DNA of 64,000 nt from Lysobacterales bacterium (GCA_014946745.1 JADCRD010000003.1:1-64000), one strand, 5' to 3'; positions 26,699 through 36,046 are shown, counted from the first letter of the stretch. The notes: generated by a model from the sequence alone, not told the origin. Numbers and translations are program-made.

Positions 26699-29575
26699 GT
26701 GCGCTGTTTTCTGCTTTTCTCCGCCCTGCTCCTCAGCCATACAAGCGTCGCAGGTCCAGCGCTGTGGACCAGCACCGGCCCCCACGGAGGCGGCCTGACT
26801 CATCTCGCGACCACTGCCGCCAGTCCGGACACGGTCTACGTCGCCAGCAGCTTTGCGGTCTTTCGCAGCAGCGATAGCGGGGTCAGCTTCAGTCGCCGCG
26901 CCGGCGCTCAGGATCTGGGTTTCATCGTGGACGTGGTCGTCAGCCCGACCGATGCCGATCGGGTCTATCTGCTGACGAACACGGGCGTCATGCGGTCCGT
27001 CGATGGCGCCGGCAGCTTTGCTCCGGCGAGCACGGGACTGCCGACAGCGAACTTCGTCCCCCGCGACCTCGCCATGCAGCCCGGCACGCCGGACACGCTG
27101 ATCCTGACCTCCAACAGTCACGGCGCTTTCCGCAGCACCGATGGCGGCGCCAGCTGGGCGGCCATCGCCGCGGGCACCCTGCCCACCACGCTGTCACAGG
27201 TCGCGTTTGATCCGAACGACCCTGCACGCGTACTGATCAGCCCGTGCCCGCCGGATGACGGTTCAACCTATGCCGGAGCACCGCTGTATCGCAGCACCGA
27301 TGGCGGCGTGAGCTTCAGCGCGGCCACCGTCACCGGCGCGCCACCGGAACTGGCCACCTGCACCGCCGCGCTGGCCTTCAGCAGCACCACCCCCGGCGTG
27401 GTGCTGGCGACCGAGGGCAACGGGCCGCTGCAACCCTTCAACACGCTGCTGCGCAGCACCGACGGTGGGCTCACCTTCGCGCGAAGCGCGCCAGGCCCGG
27501 CACCCACGTTTTCAATCGCCAGCTTCAACTTCGTACCCGGCACACCCTCCGTCGTGCTGGCCGCCAATGCGCGCGGCAGCCTGCAGCGCAGCATCGATGA
27601 CGGCCTGACCTTCGCCGCGGCGTCGACACCGACCCTTCCCGGCCCGAGCGCCGCCCTGGAAAGCCAGGTGGTCACCAGCAAGCCCGGCGACCCGAGCGTG
27701 CGCTACTTCATCTCCCGCGGTGCCGGCTTCTTCCGTTCGACCGACTCGGGTGCCACCTGGACCGAGAGCAATGCCGGCATCGGTGCCGTCAATGTCCGCG
27801 CCATCGCGCTCAACCCGGCCAACCCGGCGCAGGTCTACGCAGGCCATGCGGAGTCGGAAGGCCCGGCCGTCACCTGGCCGTTCTTCAGAAGCAGCGACGC
27901 AGGCAGCAGCTGGAACAGCACCGGCAGCAGCTTCGCGCTTGACTGGATTCGCGGGCTGCTGGTCGACAGCAACACCGCGGCAACGCCAGCGAGCACCGTG
28001 ATCTACGCGGTCGGTCGTGACATCGCGCCGACCAGCCAAGTGCTCCGCCTGCGCGCCAGCGGTGTCGCCAAGAGTACGGATGGCGGCGCCACCTGGATCA
28101 ACCTCAACAGCTTCGCCGGACTGGGCCCCGCCCCCAACCCGCCAGTCGCCCAGCTGGGCACCGTCCGCACCATCGTGCCCGACCGCAGCGTGGTGAGCGG
28201 TGGCACGTGGACCAAGCTCTACCTGGCCGCCAGCGGAAACGGCACGTGCAGCGCCGTCGGCGGCACCGTCAACCTCACTGTGCCCAGGCTGTGGCGCACG
28301 CTTGACGCCGGTGCGTCGTGGAACACCATCAGCACCGCCGGCAGTACCAGCGTCGGCAGCGATGGCCTACCCACCGGTGAATGCGTAAACGCTGGCACGG
28401 TGGCGGAGCCCTTCGCGGTTGCCGATTTTCCGATTCCGGTGCCACTGGTGGTCGACCACGCGGATCCGAACACCCTCTACGTGGGTACCTACCTGCGCGG
28501 CTACAACAGTCAATCGAGCTACACCCCGAACGCCCCCAATGGCGTCTTCAAGAGCACCGATGGCGGTGTCAGCTGGACCCTCTCGTCGACGGGCCTGCCC
28601 CTGCAGCCGGGGTCGACAAGCAGCCACTATGCGGTGCTGGCGCTGGCCATGGATCCGACCAATCGCAACCTGCTGTACGCCGCGGTCAACCCCTTCCTCG
28701 ACAACAGCAGCTTCATCGGCAACGTCTACAAGTCGACCAACGGCGGCAGCAGCTGGGCGCCGGCCGGCAGCGGCCTCGCCGGACAGGACATCCGCGCGCT
28801 GTTGATCGATCCAGACAACTCACTGCGGATCTTCGCCGCCAGCGGCGGCAGCTCGCTCAATCCCGGCGGCGTCTTCGTGTCCGAAGATGGCGGCGCCAAC
28901 TGGAACTCGATCAGCGCAGGCCTGCCGCTGAGCTCGGCCACGGCCCTGGCGATCGACAACAGCGACCCCGCCGCGCCAGTCCTCCATGCCGGCACCCGCA
29001 CCGGCGTCTACAGCTTCACCCGTGTCAGCGATGGCGATGGCGACGGCGCCGCGAGCGCTCCGGAAAATGCCGCGCCCAACGGTGGCGACGGCAACGGCGA
29101 CGGCCAGCCCGACAGCGGCCAGAGCAACGTCGCCAGTCTGCCCGGCACGTCATCCGCCGCGCAGCGTGCGAGCTTGCCCTTCACTGTCAGCCTGACGCCG
29201 CTCAGCGGAACCTGCAGCCGTTTGTACGATGTGATTGCGGTGCCGTCCGACACCTTCGCCGCCGACCCGCAGGTGCAGAAGCCAGACGGCGCCTTTCGCT
29301 TCGAAGTGGCCGACTGCAGCAGTGCGCGCATCAGCCTGCGCATTCACGGCGGCAGCTTCGACGCCGACAGCTTCGTGCGCGCCTTCGGTGCACGCGTGCA
29401 GGGCGACCCGCTCAGCATCGGCTGGAACACGCTTGACGCCAACGTCGCCGGCGACACCCTCAGCTTTGTGTTGAACGACAACGAGGCCGGCGATGCTCGC
29501 CAGGACAGCGGCCGCATCCTGTTCCAGGGTGGCCCGGCGTTTGAGCGACCGCTGTTCAGCGACGGCTTCGAGTAA
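26699..29575 (+). CDS. secreted BNR/sortilin-type beta-propeller with choice-of-anchor-U-like domain and DGFE tail
   Basis: A 958-residue exported protein. The GTG at 26699 has AAGG eight bases upstream and opens a signal peptide (RCFLLFSALLLSHTSVAG). Many BNR-like repeats follow, each with the pattern [FY][RK]S[ST]DGG.[ST][FW] (for example LYRSTDGGVSF, VFKSTDGGVSW), as in sortilin/Ycf48 propellers. Near the C-terminus is a Ca-binding Asp-rich stretch (DGDGDGAASAPENAAPNGGD...). A beta domain of about 120 residues like the choice-of-anchor-U family comes next, and the protein ends in LFSDGFE. A full paralogue lies at 56436-59402. The role is unknown; cell-surface or extracellular location is inferred. 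Confidence 0.85.
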   Translation: MRCFLLFSALLLSHTSVAGPALWTSTGPHGGGLTHLATTAASPDTVYVASSFAVFRSSDSGVSFSRRAGAQDLGFIVDVVVSPTDADRVYLLTNTGVMRSVDGAGSFAPASTGLPTANFVPRDLAMQPGTPDTLILTSNSHGAFRSTDGGASWAAIAAGTLPTTLSQVAFDPNDPARVLISPCPPDDGSTYAGAPLYRSTDGGVSFSAATVTGAPPELATCTAALAFSSTTPGVVLATEGNGPLQPFNTLLRSTDGGLTFARSAPGPAPTFSIASFNFVPGTPSVVLAANARGSLQRSIDDGLTFAAASTPTLPGPSAALESQVVTSKPGDPSVRYFISRGAGFFRSTDSGATWTESNAGIGAVNVRAIALNPANPAQVYAGHAESEGPAVTWPFFRSSDAGSSWNSTGSSFALDWIRGLLVDSNTAATPASTVIYAVGRDIAPTSQVLRLRASGVAKSTDGGATWINLNSFAGLGPAPNPPVAQLGTVRTIVPDRSVVSGGTWTKLYLAASGNGTCSAVGGTVNLTVPRLWRTLDAGASWNTISTAGSTSVGSDGLPTGECVNAGTVAEPFAVADFPIPVPLVVDHADPNTLYVGTYLRGYNSQSSYTPNAPNGVFKSTDGGVSWTLSSTGLPLQPGSTSSHYAVLALAMDPTNRNLLYAAVNPFLDNSSFIGNVYKSTNGGSSWAPAGSGLAGQDIRALLIDPDNSLRIFAASGGSSLNPGGVFVSEDGGANWNSISAGLPLSSATALAIDNSDPAAPVLHAGTRTGVYSFTRVSDGDGDGAASAPENAAPNGGDGNGDGQPDSGQSNVASLPGTSSAAQRASLPFTVSLTPLSGTCSRLYDVIAVPSDTFAADPQVQKPDGAFRFEVADCSSARISLRIHGGSFDADSFVRAFGARVQGDPLSIGWNTLDANVAGDTLSFVLNDNEAGDARQDSGRILFQGGPAFERPLFSDGFE

Positions 29576-29735
29576 GCGCGCACGGTCGGCTGCAGCGCGG
29601 CTTGCGCGACGGCCTGCGCATTGATCAGGTCGTTCCTCTGCGCACGCACGAACGACGACACCCCTTTGCGGGCACCCGCCGCCGCACCTCTCGGCCTTCC
29701 GCGCTCACGCGCCGGGCCGGATGGCGCGCGCCGAC

Positions 29736-30065
29736 TCAAGCCCCAAAGGGAAACAGCTCCGCATCAAGCCGCACGAGTGCTGCGAGGATGCCGCCCCGCG
29801 TGTGCTTGCCACGCAGGGCGGCATCACCGCTCGCCTCAGACGCGAACTCGAACCTCAGATGCACGGTCTTGCGGATCGGATCCGCCTGGATCGACGCGGC
29901 GCGCAGCTCGGCATGGACCTCGCCGAGCAGCGCGCGCTGCAGCGAAAGACGCAGCGCGACGGGAGTGAGCGGAGTGTCGATGCAGGTGAGGTCGTGCGGT
30001 GCGCTCGCAGCGCGAGATTCGGAACTCCGGACACGCGCCATACGTGCAAGGCTCGAACAATCCAA
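29736..30065 (-). CDS. small conserved hypothetical protein, start uncertain
   Basis: A reading frame of 109 residues whose second half (RLSLQRALLGEVHAELRAAS, then TVHLRFEFASEASGDAAL and ILAALVRLDAEL) resembles a small protein family of proteobacteria that begins directly at such an L..QRALLGEV segment. The first 30 residues look unrelated, and no start with a ribosome-binding site lies just before the conserved part. An ATG at 30041 is an alternative. It may be a relic whose own start was lost. It lies between two DGFE-tail genes. Confidence 0.45.
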   Translation of the reverse strand: MDCSSLARMARVRSSESRAASAPHDLTCIDTPLTPVALRLSLQRALLGEVHAELRAASIQADPIRKTVHLRFEFASEASGDAALRGKHTRGGILAALVRLDAELFPFGA

Positions 30066-30107
30066 CCAGAGCGATGCCCGTACTGCCCGCTTGTCTGGCG
30101 CCCGCCG

Positions 30108-31481
30108 CTACTCGAACCCATCGCGGAACATCGGCACGGCCGGCGCACTCTCACCCGGGCCCGCGTCGCATTGGCTGAAGCCATCGCCATCGTCATCGCG
30201 CGGCCGCGGATTGGACCGTGCGTCGACCTGCGCACAGCGGTTGAAGTCGGTGGCCGACTGCCCGGCGGTGGGCCCGTAGGCGTCGAAGATCGGGCTGCCC
30301 GCCGCGAAGGTCAACAGCGGCACCGGATCGGTGCTGGACACGCGACCGTAGCCCGCAATCCGTACATCGCTGCTGGCAAAGCCCGCGGCGGTGCAGCCGC
30401 CGCCACCGAAGTTGGCGATCGCTGACGCAGGCATGGCTTGCAGCGCGCAGAGGCCGCCACGCGAGGGTCCGAACACATTGCCGCTGAAGCCCCTGATCGT
30501 TCCGGAGAGCTGCGCGACGTGATTGGTGTTGTCGAAGAACGCGTTGTGCCGCATGGCCAGTGTGCCGCCGTCAATGGCAACGGCGGTCGGAAACAGGGCG
30601 GTGGGCGAGGAGGCGTTGCGATAGAAGCTGGTGTTCTCGATCCGGACCTCGCTGTTGAAGGCGGTCAGCGCGGTGCCCTGATCCGCATAGTTGTCGGCAA
30701 AGGCGACCCGATTCAGCGAGATCACACCACCGGCAGCGGCGTAGATCACGCCACCAGAATCGCTGGCACGCAGTTGGTTGTGGGCGAACTCCGTGTCTTC
30801 CGCTTCGAGAGAGCTGCCGCCTGCAAGATAGACGATGCCCTGTTGAGCACCAGGGCCTCCGTTGAACAAAAATCTGGAGCGCCTCAAGGTGAGGGTGCCG
30901 CGGCGTTGGTAGATGGCCGCACCTTGGCTGTTGCCGATTCCCGTAACGCTGGCAGCACGGATCGTGCTGTTTTCCAGGGTGAGGTTGCCGTTGGCGTAGA
31001 TCGCACCTCCCGTCGAATTGTTGGCGCTTGAGGCGGCCGTGCAATTCGTCAGTTCCACGTTGGTCAGGGTGATCGTCCAGGGCGGCATGCCGGGGCGCGG
31101 ATCGGTGGCGATGCAGCCGCCAAAGCTCGTTGTGGCTGCCGAGTTCACGTCGGCAATCACATTCAGGTTCGCCAGACTGAGTGTGCCGAGGATTCCACTC
31201 AACGCAAAGATGAAGCCCGAGCGAGGCGTGATCACGCGGGTCCGTACTTGCCCTGTGATCGAGAGACTGCGTCTGAGCTCCGGCAGCGGCTCCGTCAGCA
31301 CGATCGGATCGGCTGAGGGCAGGATCTCGATGAGGTGCGGGTCACCTGCCGTGAGGTTGGCATCGAGCACAGCCTGACGCAGGGAGCCCGCGCCGCTGGC
31401 GTTACCGTTCGTCACGGTGAACGTGGCCGCGTCGGCTGCGAGATTCACGACCAGGCAACCGAGGAGCAGAAGCGCGCGCAT
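30108..31481 (-). CDS. secreted right-handed beta-helix protein with DGFE tail
   Basis: A 457-residue exported protein. The signal peptide (RALLLLGCLVVNLAADA) is followed by a CSLREA-like opening (ATFTVTNGNASGAGSLRQAVLDAN). A parallel beta-helix follows, with many short repeats (GGAIYANGNLTLENSTI, GTLTLRRSRFLFNGG, GVISLNRVAFADNYADQG). The Asp-rich DDDGDGFSQC segment precedes the terminal PMFRDGFE. Beta-helix proteins of this type are adhesins or polysaccharide-active proteins; no catalytic site is evident. The tail matches four other proteins in the window. Confidence 0.78.
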   Translation of the reverse strand: MRALLLLGCLVVNLAADAATFTVTNGNASGAGSLRQAVLDANLTAGDPHLIEILPSADPIVLTEPLPELRRSLSITGQVRTRVITPRSGFIFALSGILGTLSLANLNVIADVNSAATTSFGGCIATDPRPGMPPWTITLTNVELTNCTAASSANNSTGGAIYANGNLTLENSTIRAASVTGIGNSQGAAIYQRRGTLTLRRSRFLFNGGPGAQQGIVYLAGGSSLEAEDTEFAHNQLRASDSGGVIYAAAGGVISLNRVAFADNYADQGTALTAFNSEVRIENTSFYRNASSPTALFPTAVAIDGGTLAMRHNAFFDNTNHVAQLSGTIRGFSGNVFGPSRGGLCALQAMPASAIANFGGGGCTAAGFASSDVRIAGYGRVSSTDPVPLLTFAAGSPIFDAYGPTAGQSATDFNRCAQVDARSNPRPRDDDGDGFSQCDAGPGESAPAVPMFRDGFE

Positions 31482-31817
31482 GGCAGACCTTTTAGAAAAA
31501 GAAACCCGGGATACGCGCTGACGCGGCCTAACCCGACATGCGGATCCGAGGCCGGCTCTTCAGGACCTTTCGTCCATCGTTGGCGCTGATCACCGACGTC
31601 CGCTTCGGGCGGAGCCGGGCGCATGCCGTCGACCCGAACGATGAGCCGGGGCCTATGGCACAACATGCATTGACGAAGGATTCCACATGGACTCGGGCGC
31701 GGACGCTCAAGTCAGGTGCGGGTGCGCCGGAAGAAAGTGAACCCGCAACGCGGGCGGAGTTTTCTCAGCCCTGTTGAAGCAGGGGACGCGATCATTCCCC
31801 GTAACGCTCGCAGGCGC
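31482..31817. other. intergenic stretch holding an IS110-end-like relic
   Basis: About 336 bases without a gene between two minus-strand DGFE-tail genes. Its part at about 31695-31790 resembles the right end of the IS110 element at 37530-37630 (annotated separately). The remainder (31500-31690) holds no supported feature. Confidence 0.5.
31690..31790 (+). repeat. divergent copy of the IS110-family element's right end
   Basis: From about 31697 to 31785 the sequence aligns base for base in stretches with 37540-37627. Shared blocks include a GGGGACGGTCAAG-like start, a GCGGGAGGAGTTTT-like block and TCAGCCCTGTTG. No transposase is nearby. This could be the remnant of a related insertion sequence or a shared structural RNA segment. 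Confidence 0.5.
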
Positions 31818-32657
31818 TCAGTCCAAGGCCTCGAACCCATTGCCAAACACCGCCACCGTAACGGCATAACGCTCGATGTAGCGCGCGGCGCTGGGCGGGC
31901 GGTTGCCATGCACGACCTGATAGGCATGCAGCGCAGCCACGGGCGCAGAAGCATCCTGCAGAACGGCGGCGCCGCCGACCACGCTACGGCTGTCGATCGC
32001 CGCGCCATCCCGCAGCAGTGTCACCGTGGACGCGCTGCTGGCGACGTCGAAGCGCAGGGGCTGGGCCGAGGTGTAGTCGTCGTCAGTGCGCTCGCCGTTG
32101 TCATCTTCAGCACGCAACACCGGCGGCGCATCGCATAGCTCCATGTTCGGATCATCTGATGGCCCGACGAACTGAACATCGCCGCGGACCTCCGTGCAGG
32201 CATCCAGCAGATTGCAGTAGGTCGCGGTGTACATGACCGCCCCCGGACCGTTGGCGAGCATGCCGTTGGTGCTGAGCAGCAGCGAGATGTCCAGCGCGAC
32301 CCCGCGGACCACGATACGGGTCGGCGTCTCCTCGATGATCGCGGCGGACCCCACATCGCCACGTCGAAAGCGAAAGCCCGGCGGCCATACCGGCCTCGGG
32401 GTGATCTCGTACACCATCACCCCCGATGAAGTCGCCACATTCTCGATGCGAAACCTGTTCTGGACAGGCAGGCCGTTACCCACCTCGATGCACAGGCTCA
32501 GCGCTCGAACCGTCTGGATAGGCGCAACGCCGAACTGCACGCCCACGCGCGGAGCAGTGAAGGTGTAGGTGCCCGCCTCGGCGAGCGAAGCCGAGCCCGC
32601 GGCCCAGAGCAACAGCAACAGCGCAGCAAGGCGCGACCGGGTGAGAAATGCGTTCAC
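31818..32657 (-). CDS. secreted hypothetical protein with F-x-N-G-F-E tail
   Basis: A 279-residue exported protein without a recognised domain. The GTG at 32657 has AGGGG eight bases upstream and leads into a signal peptide (LAALLLLLWAAGSASLAEAG). The mature part is beta-rich with four cysteines (LCIEVG, YCNLLDACTE, ELCDAPP) that could form two disulfides. An acidic DDNGERTDDDYTSA stretch is present. The end reads VAVFGNGFEALD, the tail motif plus three extra residues. It is upstream of, and in the same direction as, the beta-helix DGFE-tail gene at 30108-31481. Confidence 0.65.
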   Translation of the reverse strand: MNAFLTRSRLAALLLLLWAAGSASLAEAGTYTFTAPRVGVQFGVAPIQTVRALSLCIEVGNGLPVQNRFRIENVATSSGVMVYEITPRPVWPPGFRFRRGDVGSAAIIEETPTRIVVRGVALDISLLLSTNGMLANGPGAVMYTATYCNLLDACTEVRGDVQFVGPSDDPNMELCDAPPVLRAEDDNGERTDDDYTSAQPLRFDVASSASTVTLLRDGAAIDSRSVVGGAAVLQDASAPVAALHAYQVVHGNRPPSAARYIERYAVTVAVFGNGFEALD

Positions 32658-32798
32658 TGGAGAGACCCCTGTGTGGACCGAGCATGCCCGCACACCGCGC
32701 TCGCGGCTTCGGGCTCCACCCAGAAAGCGTAGGGCGGCGGCCCACCCCTTAAGGCAACACGGATCAAGGCCAGGAGGGACTTGATCCGTGGTCGCGAG

Positions 32799-33248
32799 TC
32801 ACAGCTCGACCGGGTCAACGCAGAACTCACGCAGCTCCTCAACGACACCGAGGCTCGCGCTCTTGCACCGGAAGAGCCAGACCTGCGGCTCAGCGCGCAG
32901 ACTTCCGCCGCCTGTTGCGTCGGAATCGCCGAGAACCAAGAAGAGTTCGCCATCAGCGTCCTGAGCCAACCCGACCAACACGAACGAGTCGATGCCCTGA
33001 CCCACCTCGGACGCGTGAAAACTGCGCCGGGATTCAAGTGCGGTGGCGACGCAAGGCATCACTTGGGTATCGATCTCTCCCGCGCGCATGCGGCCGTACT
33101 CGGTAGAACCCTTCCCTGATAGTTCAGCCAGGGCTGTTTGGAACGAACGTTCCATCGTCGGGATTGCGTTGCGGTGCGCGACACCGGAGCAGCCCGCCAC
33201 CAAGAGCAGGCACATCAGGACAGCGATGCCTCGGGCAACGATCAGCAT
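32799..33248 (-). CDS. small predicted lipoprotein
   Basis: A 149-residue protein with a lipoprotein signal: MLIVARGIAVLMCLLLVAGCSG, where LVAGC is a lipobox and the Cys would be acylated. The mature domain has no recognised family. It contains VMPCVATALESRRSF and FLVLGDSDATGGGS segments and ends in REFCVDPVEL. Two further cysteines may form a disulfide. It is followed on the same strand upstream by a small membrane protein. Confidence 0.65.
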   Translation of the reverse strand: MLIVARGIAVLMCLLLVAGCSGVAHRNAIPTMERSFQTALAELSGKGSTEYGRMRAGEIDTQVMPCVATALESRRSFHASEVGQGIDSFVLVGLAQDADGELFLVLGDSDATGGGSLRAEPQVWLFRCKSASLGVVEELREFCVDPVEL

Positions 33249-33329
33249 GAATCACGTCCTTGAGAGCGGGGTCGACCCGCCTCGGGCGTAAACGCTGGAT
33301 GTCGTGCTGAAGCCTGCATCGACACGGAA

Positions 33330-33737
33330 TCAGCCCGCTTTGCAGAAGCCGAAGCGCGTTCTCCAGGCATAGAGCGCCCCAGGAAGACCGAAAAAGAGCA
33401 GGAACAACAGGGCATTGAGGGTCGAAGGCTCGGCGCGCGACGTCGAGGCGACCGGGCCTGCGCCCAGCGTGGAGGCGAGGTACCACACGCCGGAGCCGAA
33501 GACGACGGCGCCAATGATGCTGCCGACAAACTGCCGAGGACGCCCTTTCGAAACACAGGCAAACGAGATCAGAAAGCAGAAGCCGGCGAATGCGTAGAAG
33601 AAAAGCCGCTTATCGCCTTCTTCGGGAGAAGCGATGAGTACCATCATGGCCCCAATCAGCAGCGTGAACCCGCCGAGAAGTAGTCGAGCGCCGAGACTCA
33701 AGTCCTCATCGGCTTCCTGATTCTGTCCACCGTTCAT
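33330..33737 (-). CDS. small hypothetical membrane protein
   Basis: A 135-residue protein with about four hydrophobic segments: LGARLLLGGFTLLIGAMMVLIA, FFYAFAGFCFLISFACVS, FVGSIIGAVVFGSGVWYLAS and ALLFLLFFGLPGALYAW. The N-terminus is acidic (GGQNQEADEDLS). No family was recognised. It lies 82 bases from the lipoprotein gene on the same strand. Confidence 0.55.
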   Translation of the reverse strand: MNGGQNQEADEDLSLGARLLLGGFTLLIGAMMVLIASPEEGDKRLFFYAFAGFCFLISFACVSKGRPRQFVGSIIGAVVFGSGVWYLASTLGAGPVASTSRAEPSTLNALLFLLFFGLPGALYAWRTRFGFCKAG

Positions 33738-34290
33738 TGTTGGCCCAATGATTGAAAGGGGAGGTGCGGGGAATGGTAATGCTCATCGGCGATTGTAGAG
33801 GAAATGAATCGAACTCCGTATTCGCCGTTGCCAGCGCAAGGCGTTAGCAAGTGAACGCGAGCGCTTAATCTGAGCCTGAGATCTGAATACTGGGTCACAA
33901 ATCGTCCTGTCAGATTCGACAGGTTGTGAGATTGCGCCCCCCTCAGTACGCTGCACCACAGGTCAGCCTGGTGCGATGGCGAACCTCCGTTGACGACGGG
34001 CGTGTTTAATCGCCCAGGGCTCTGCTGCTCTCAGTTTTCATGGTGTTGCGCGGCCCGGCAGATATGTGTCCATGGCGGGCTTGGAAGGGCGCCCATTCAA
34101 GTCATTCTCCAAAGCCCAAGTTCTAGGAGTTTCTGAGTTTCTGGGTCTCGGGGTTGGCGTTGGGCAACCGGACTCGACAGATAGCAAGACATCCTTGACT
34201 TAAACAGCCTAGTCCACAGCCCTTTGGTCTGAAGCGACGCCAGAGGCCGTAATTGATGCGTCAGCAGCAACTGTACGTCCACCACCCGAG
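33738..34290. other. intergenic, lower GC, no gene seen
   Basis: About 550 bases with visibly lower GC than flanking core genes, between divergent small genes. It probably contains the promoter of the phospholipase gene. A GCGTTAGC string near 33844 resembles an integron core site, but no partner was found. Confidence 0.4.
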
Positions 34291-35268
34291 ATGCCCATGA
34301 CCAATCAAACACAGACTACCTACAGCGGTGACTTGTCGAGCTGGATGTCGGGCTTGGACGATGCGTTGACGATGGCCCAGCTGTCGGTGCCGGGCACGCA
34401 CGACTCGGGGACGAAGAAGATATCTGCCGGTCCATCCCACACGCAGAATTTTGGCATTGCCCAGCAGCTTGCAGACGGCATTCGATTCCTCGATATACGG
34501 CTCGCCAAGAGCTCGCCAAAAACGCCCGATGATCCACTCCAGGTTAATCACGGCAGCGTCTCCTGTGACATCACTTTTGGCGATGTTCTGAACCACTGCA
34601 GCGTCTTTCTCGCTGCAAATCCGCGCGAAGTTATTTTCATGCTGGTCAACGATGCCTACGGCGATGCAACGGATCCCACGGTGTACGACGGATTCCAGGC
34701 CTACCTGGGCAACCCTGCCTATCAGAATCTATTTTGTGTGAGCGCGACGCCGGCCCGGCTCGCGTTGTCGCAGCTGCGCGGAAAGGTGGTGTTGCTCCGT
34801 CGCTTCTTCGCGCCGGACGGCGTTGAGCTGGGATTGAATCTCCAGGAGCAGGGGAAGAATTTCGCAGGGGTCGGTTGGCCCAATAAGTACAGCTATACCT
34901 TTGATACCACCACCCCCGACGGCCAGACAACGCTGCATATCGAAGACCAATACAAAACGCACGATACCAGCCAGAAAATGCAGGCGGTTTCCGCTGCGCT
35001 GGACAAAGCGGCGGCCACTCCGACGGATGGCACGCTGTACATCACCTTCAACAGCATCGCTTTCGCTTCGGGGCATACGCCCTACCAGTACGCGTGGTCC
35101 GTCCAGGGTGCGATGAACCCAGCCCTCGAAGCCTATTTCTCCAACAAGTTCGCGAATTCGACGAGCCCGGCGCGTCTGGGGTTCGTCGTGCTCGACTTCT
35201 ACAACAACGAAACCGGCCACCTGGACAACCGCAATGTGCAGACGGTGATCGGCACCAATTTCGGATAA
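34291..35268 (+). CDS. phosphatidylinositol-specific phospholipase C-like protein
   Basis: A 325-residue PI-PLC X-domain protein. LSVPGTHDSGT (about residues 31-41) holds the general-base His, and LQVNHGSVSCDITFGDVL holds the second catalytic His. IRFLDIRLA and REVIFMLVND match further core strands. It would cleave phosphatidylinositol or GPI-type lipids without needing calcium. No signal peptide is visible, unlike secreted PI-PLCs, so export, if any, is unexplained. The next gene follows after 64 bases on the same strand and ends at a strong terminator, suggesting a two-gene operon. GC is lower than in core genes. Confidence 0.82.
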   Translation: MPMTNQTQTTYSGDLSSWMSGLDDALTMAQLSVPGTHDSGTKKISAGPSHTQNFGIAQQLADGIRFLDIRLAKSSPKTPDDPLQVNHGSVSCDITFGDVLNHCSVFLAANPREVIFMLVNDAYGDATDPTVYDGFQAYLGNPAYQNLFCVSATPARLALSQLRGKVVLLRRFFAPDGVELGLNLQEQGKNFAGVGWPNKYSYTFDTTTPDGQTTLHIEDQYKTHDTSQKMQAVSAALDKAAATPTDGTLYITFNSIAFASGHTPYQYAWSVQGAMNPALEAYFSNKFANSTSPARLGFVVLDFYNNETGHLDNRNVQTVIGTNFG

Positions 35269-35332
35269 CGCTCGGGCGCGTCAATGGCGCATCGGGGCAT
35301 CTCGTGGAGCCACTACAGAGGGTGTTACTGAC

Positions 35333-35992
35333 ATGACGACCATGCACGACAACGACTTCACGTTCAACTTCCCCGGCTTGACGCATGTGGGCTTTGTGGA
35401 GCGCGACCACTCCATCAGCAGCGGCCAGCCCTATGGCGGCGTCAGCATCAAGAACAGCAAGACCGTGACGGTCAAAGCCGGGCGGCACAAAACGTCGGAG
35501 GTGGCGCATTGGTTCAAGCAAGCGGTGCAAGGCGGTGGCGGCATCGCGCTGACCTACTCCGACACCTCGCCTGAGGAGCTGAACTTCGCTGTGCGCGGCA
35601 CGCTGACCCTGGTCATCAACAACGTGACCTACACCGCCGAAAACTTCGTGCTGGCGCAAGGCAGCACCCCGACCGGCGGCAATAACTGGTGGCTGGGTTC
35701 GGCACAGATGTCCGCCATCACCCACAGCAATGTCACCCTCGACTATGCGACCGCCATCGTGGAAGCGACCCTGGGCTATGTGGTCGACATCGTGACCGAA
35801 GACCCGATTGGCGCCGTTGAAGACAGCGCAAAGCTGATCGTTGCGGCGCTGCAAAAGCACAAGGTCGGCTCGGGCCAGGTGCCCTTTACCCTCAGCACGG
35901 CCAACAACGCCGTCGAACTGCTGCTGTTCCAAGTGTCGGAGAACCACGACACCGATGGCTCGATACTCACCGGTACCTACACCGCTCCGTAA
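35333..35992 (+). CDS. hypothetical protein co-transcribed with the phospholipase
   Basis: A 219-residue protein of no recognised family. It has no signal peptide or membrane helix. Composition is beta-strand-like (GVSIKNSKTVTVKAGR, GGIALTYSDTSPEELNFAVRG, TLVINNVTYTAENFVLA), with a GGNNWWLGSAQMSAI segment. Such Gly/Trp-rich beta proteins are sometimes lectins or pore-formers, but nothing decides this here. Its position 64 bases after the PI-PLC and before a terminator suggests a functional pair. Confidence 0.6.
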   Translation: MTTMHDNDFTFNFPGLTHVGFVERDHSISSGQPYGGVSIKNSKTVTVKAGRHKTSEVAHWFKQAVQGGGGIALTYSDTSPEELNFAVRGTLTLVINNVTYTAENFVLAQGSTPTGGNNWWLGSAQMSAITHSNVTLDYATAIVEATLGYVVDIVTEDPIGAVEDSAKLIVAALQKHKVGSGQVPFTLSTANNAVELLLFQVSENHDTDGSILTGTYTAP

Positions 35993-36046
35993 TCCGCTGT
36001 TCACTTGAGCCGCGGGGCGAAGAGTAGGCCAATCGGGTAAATACGC

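Noticed and set aside
33826..33860. Third attC site near GCGTTAGC in the 33.8 kb gap
   Set aside because: Only one core-like string is present. No pairing arm or second core was found within 150 bases.
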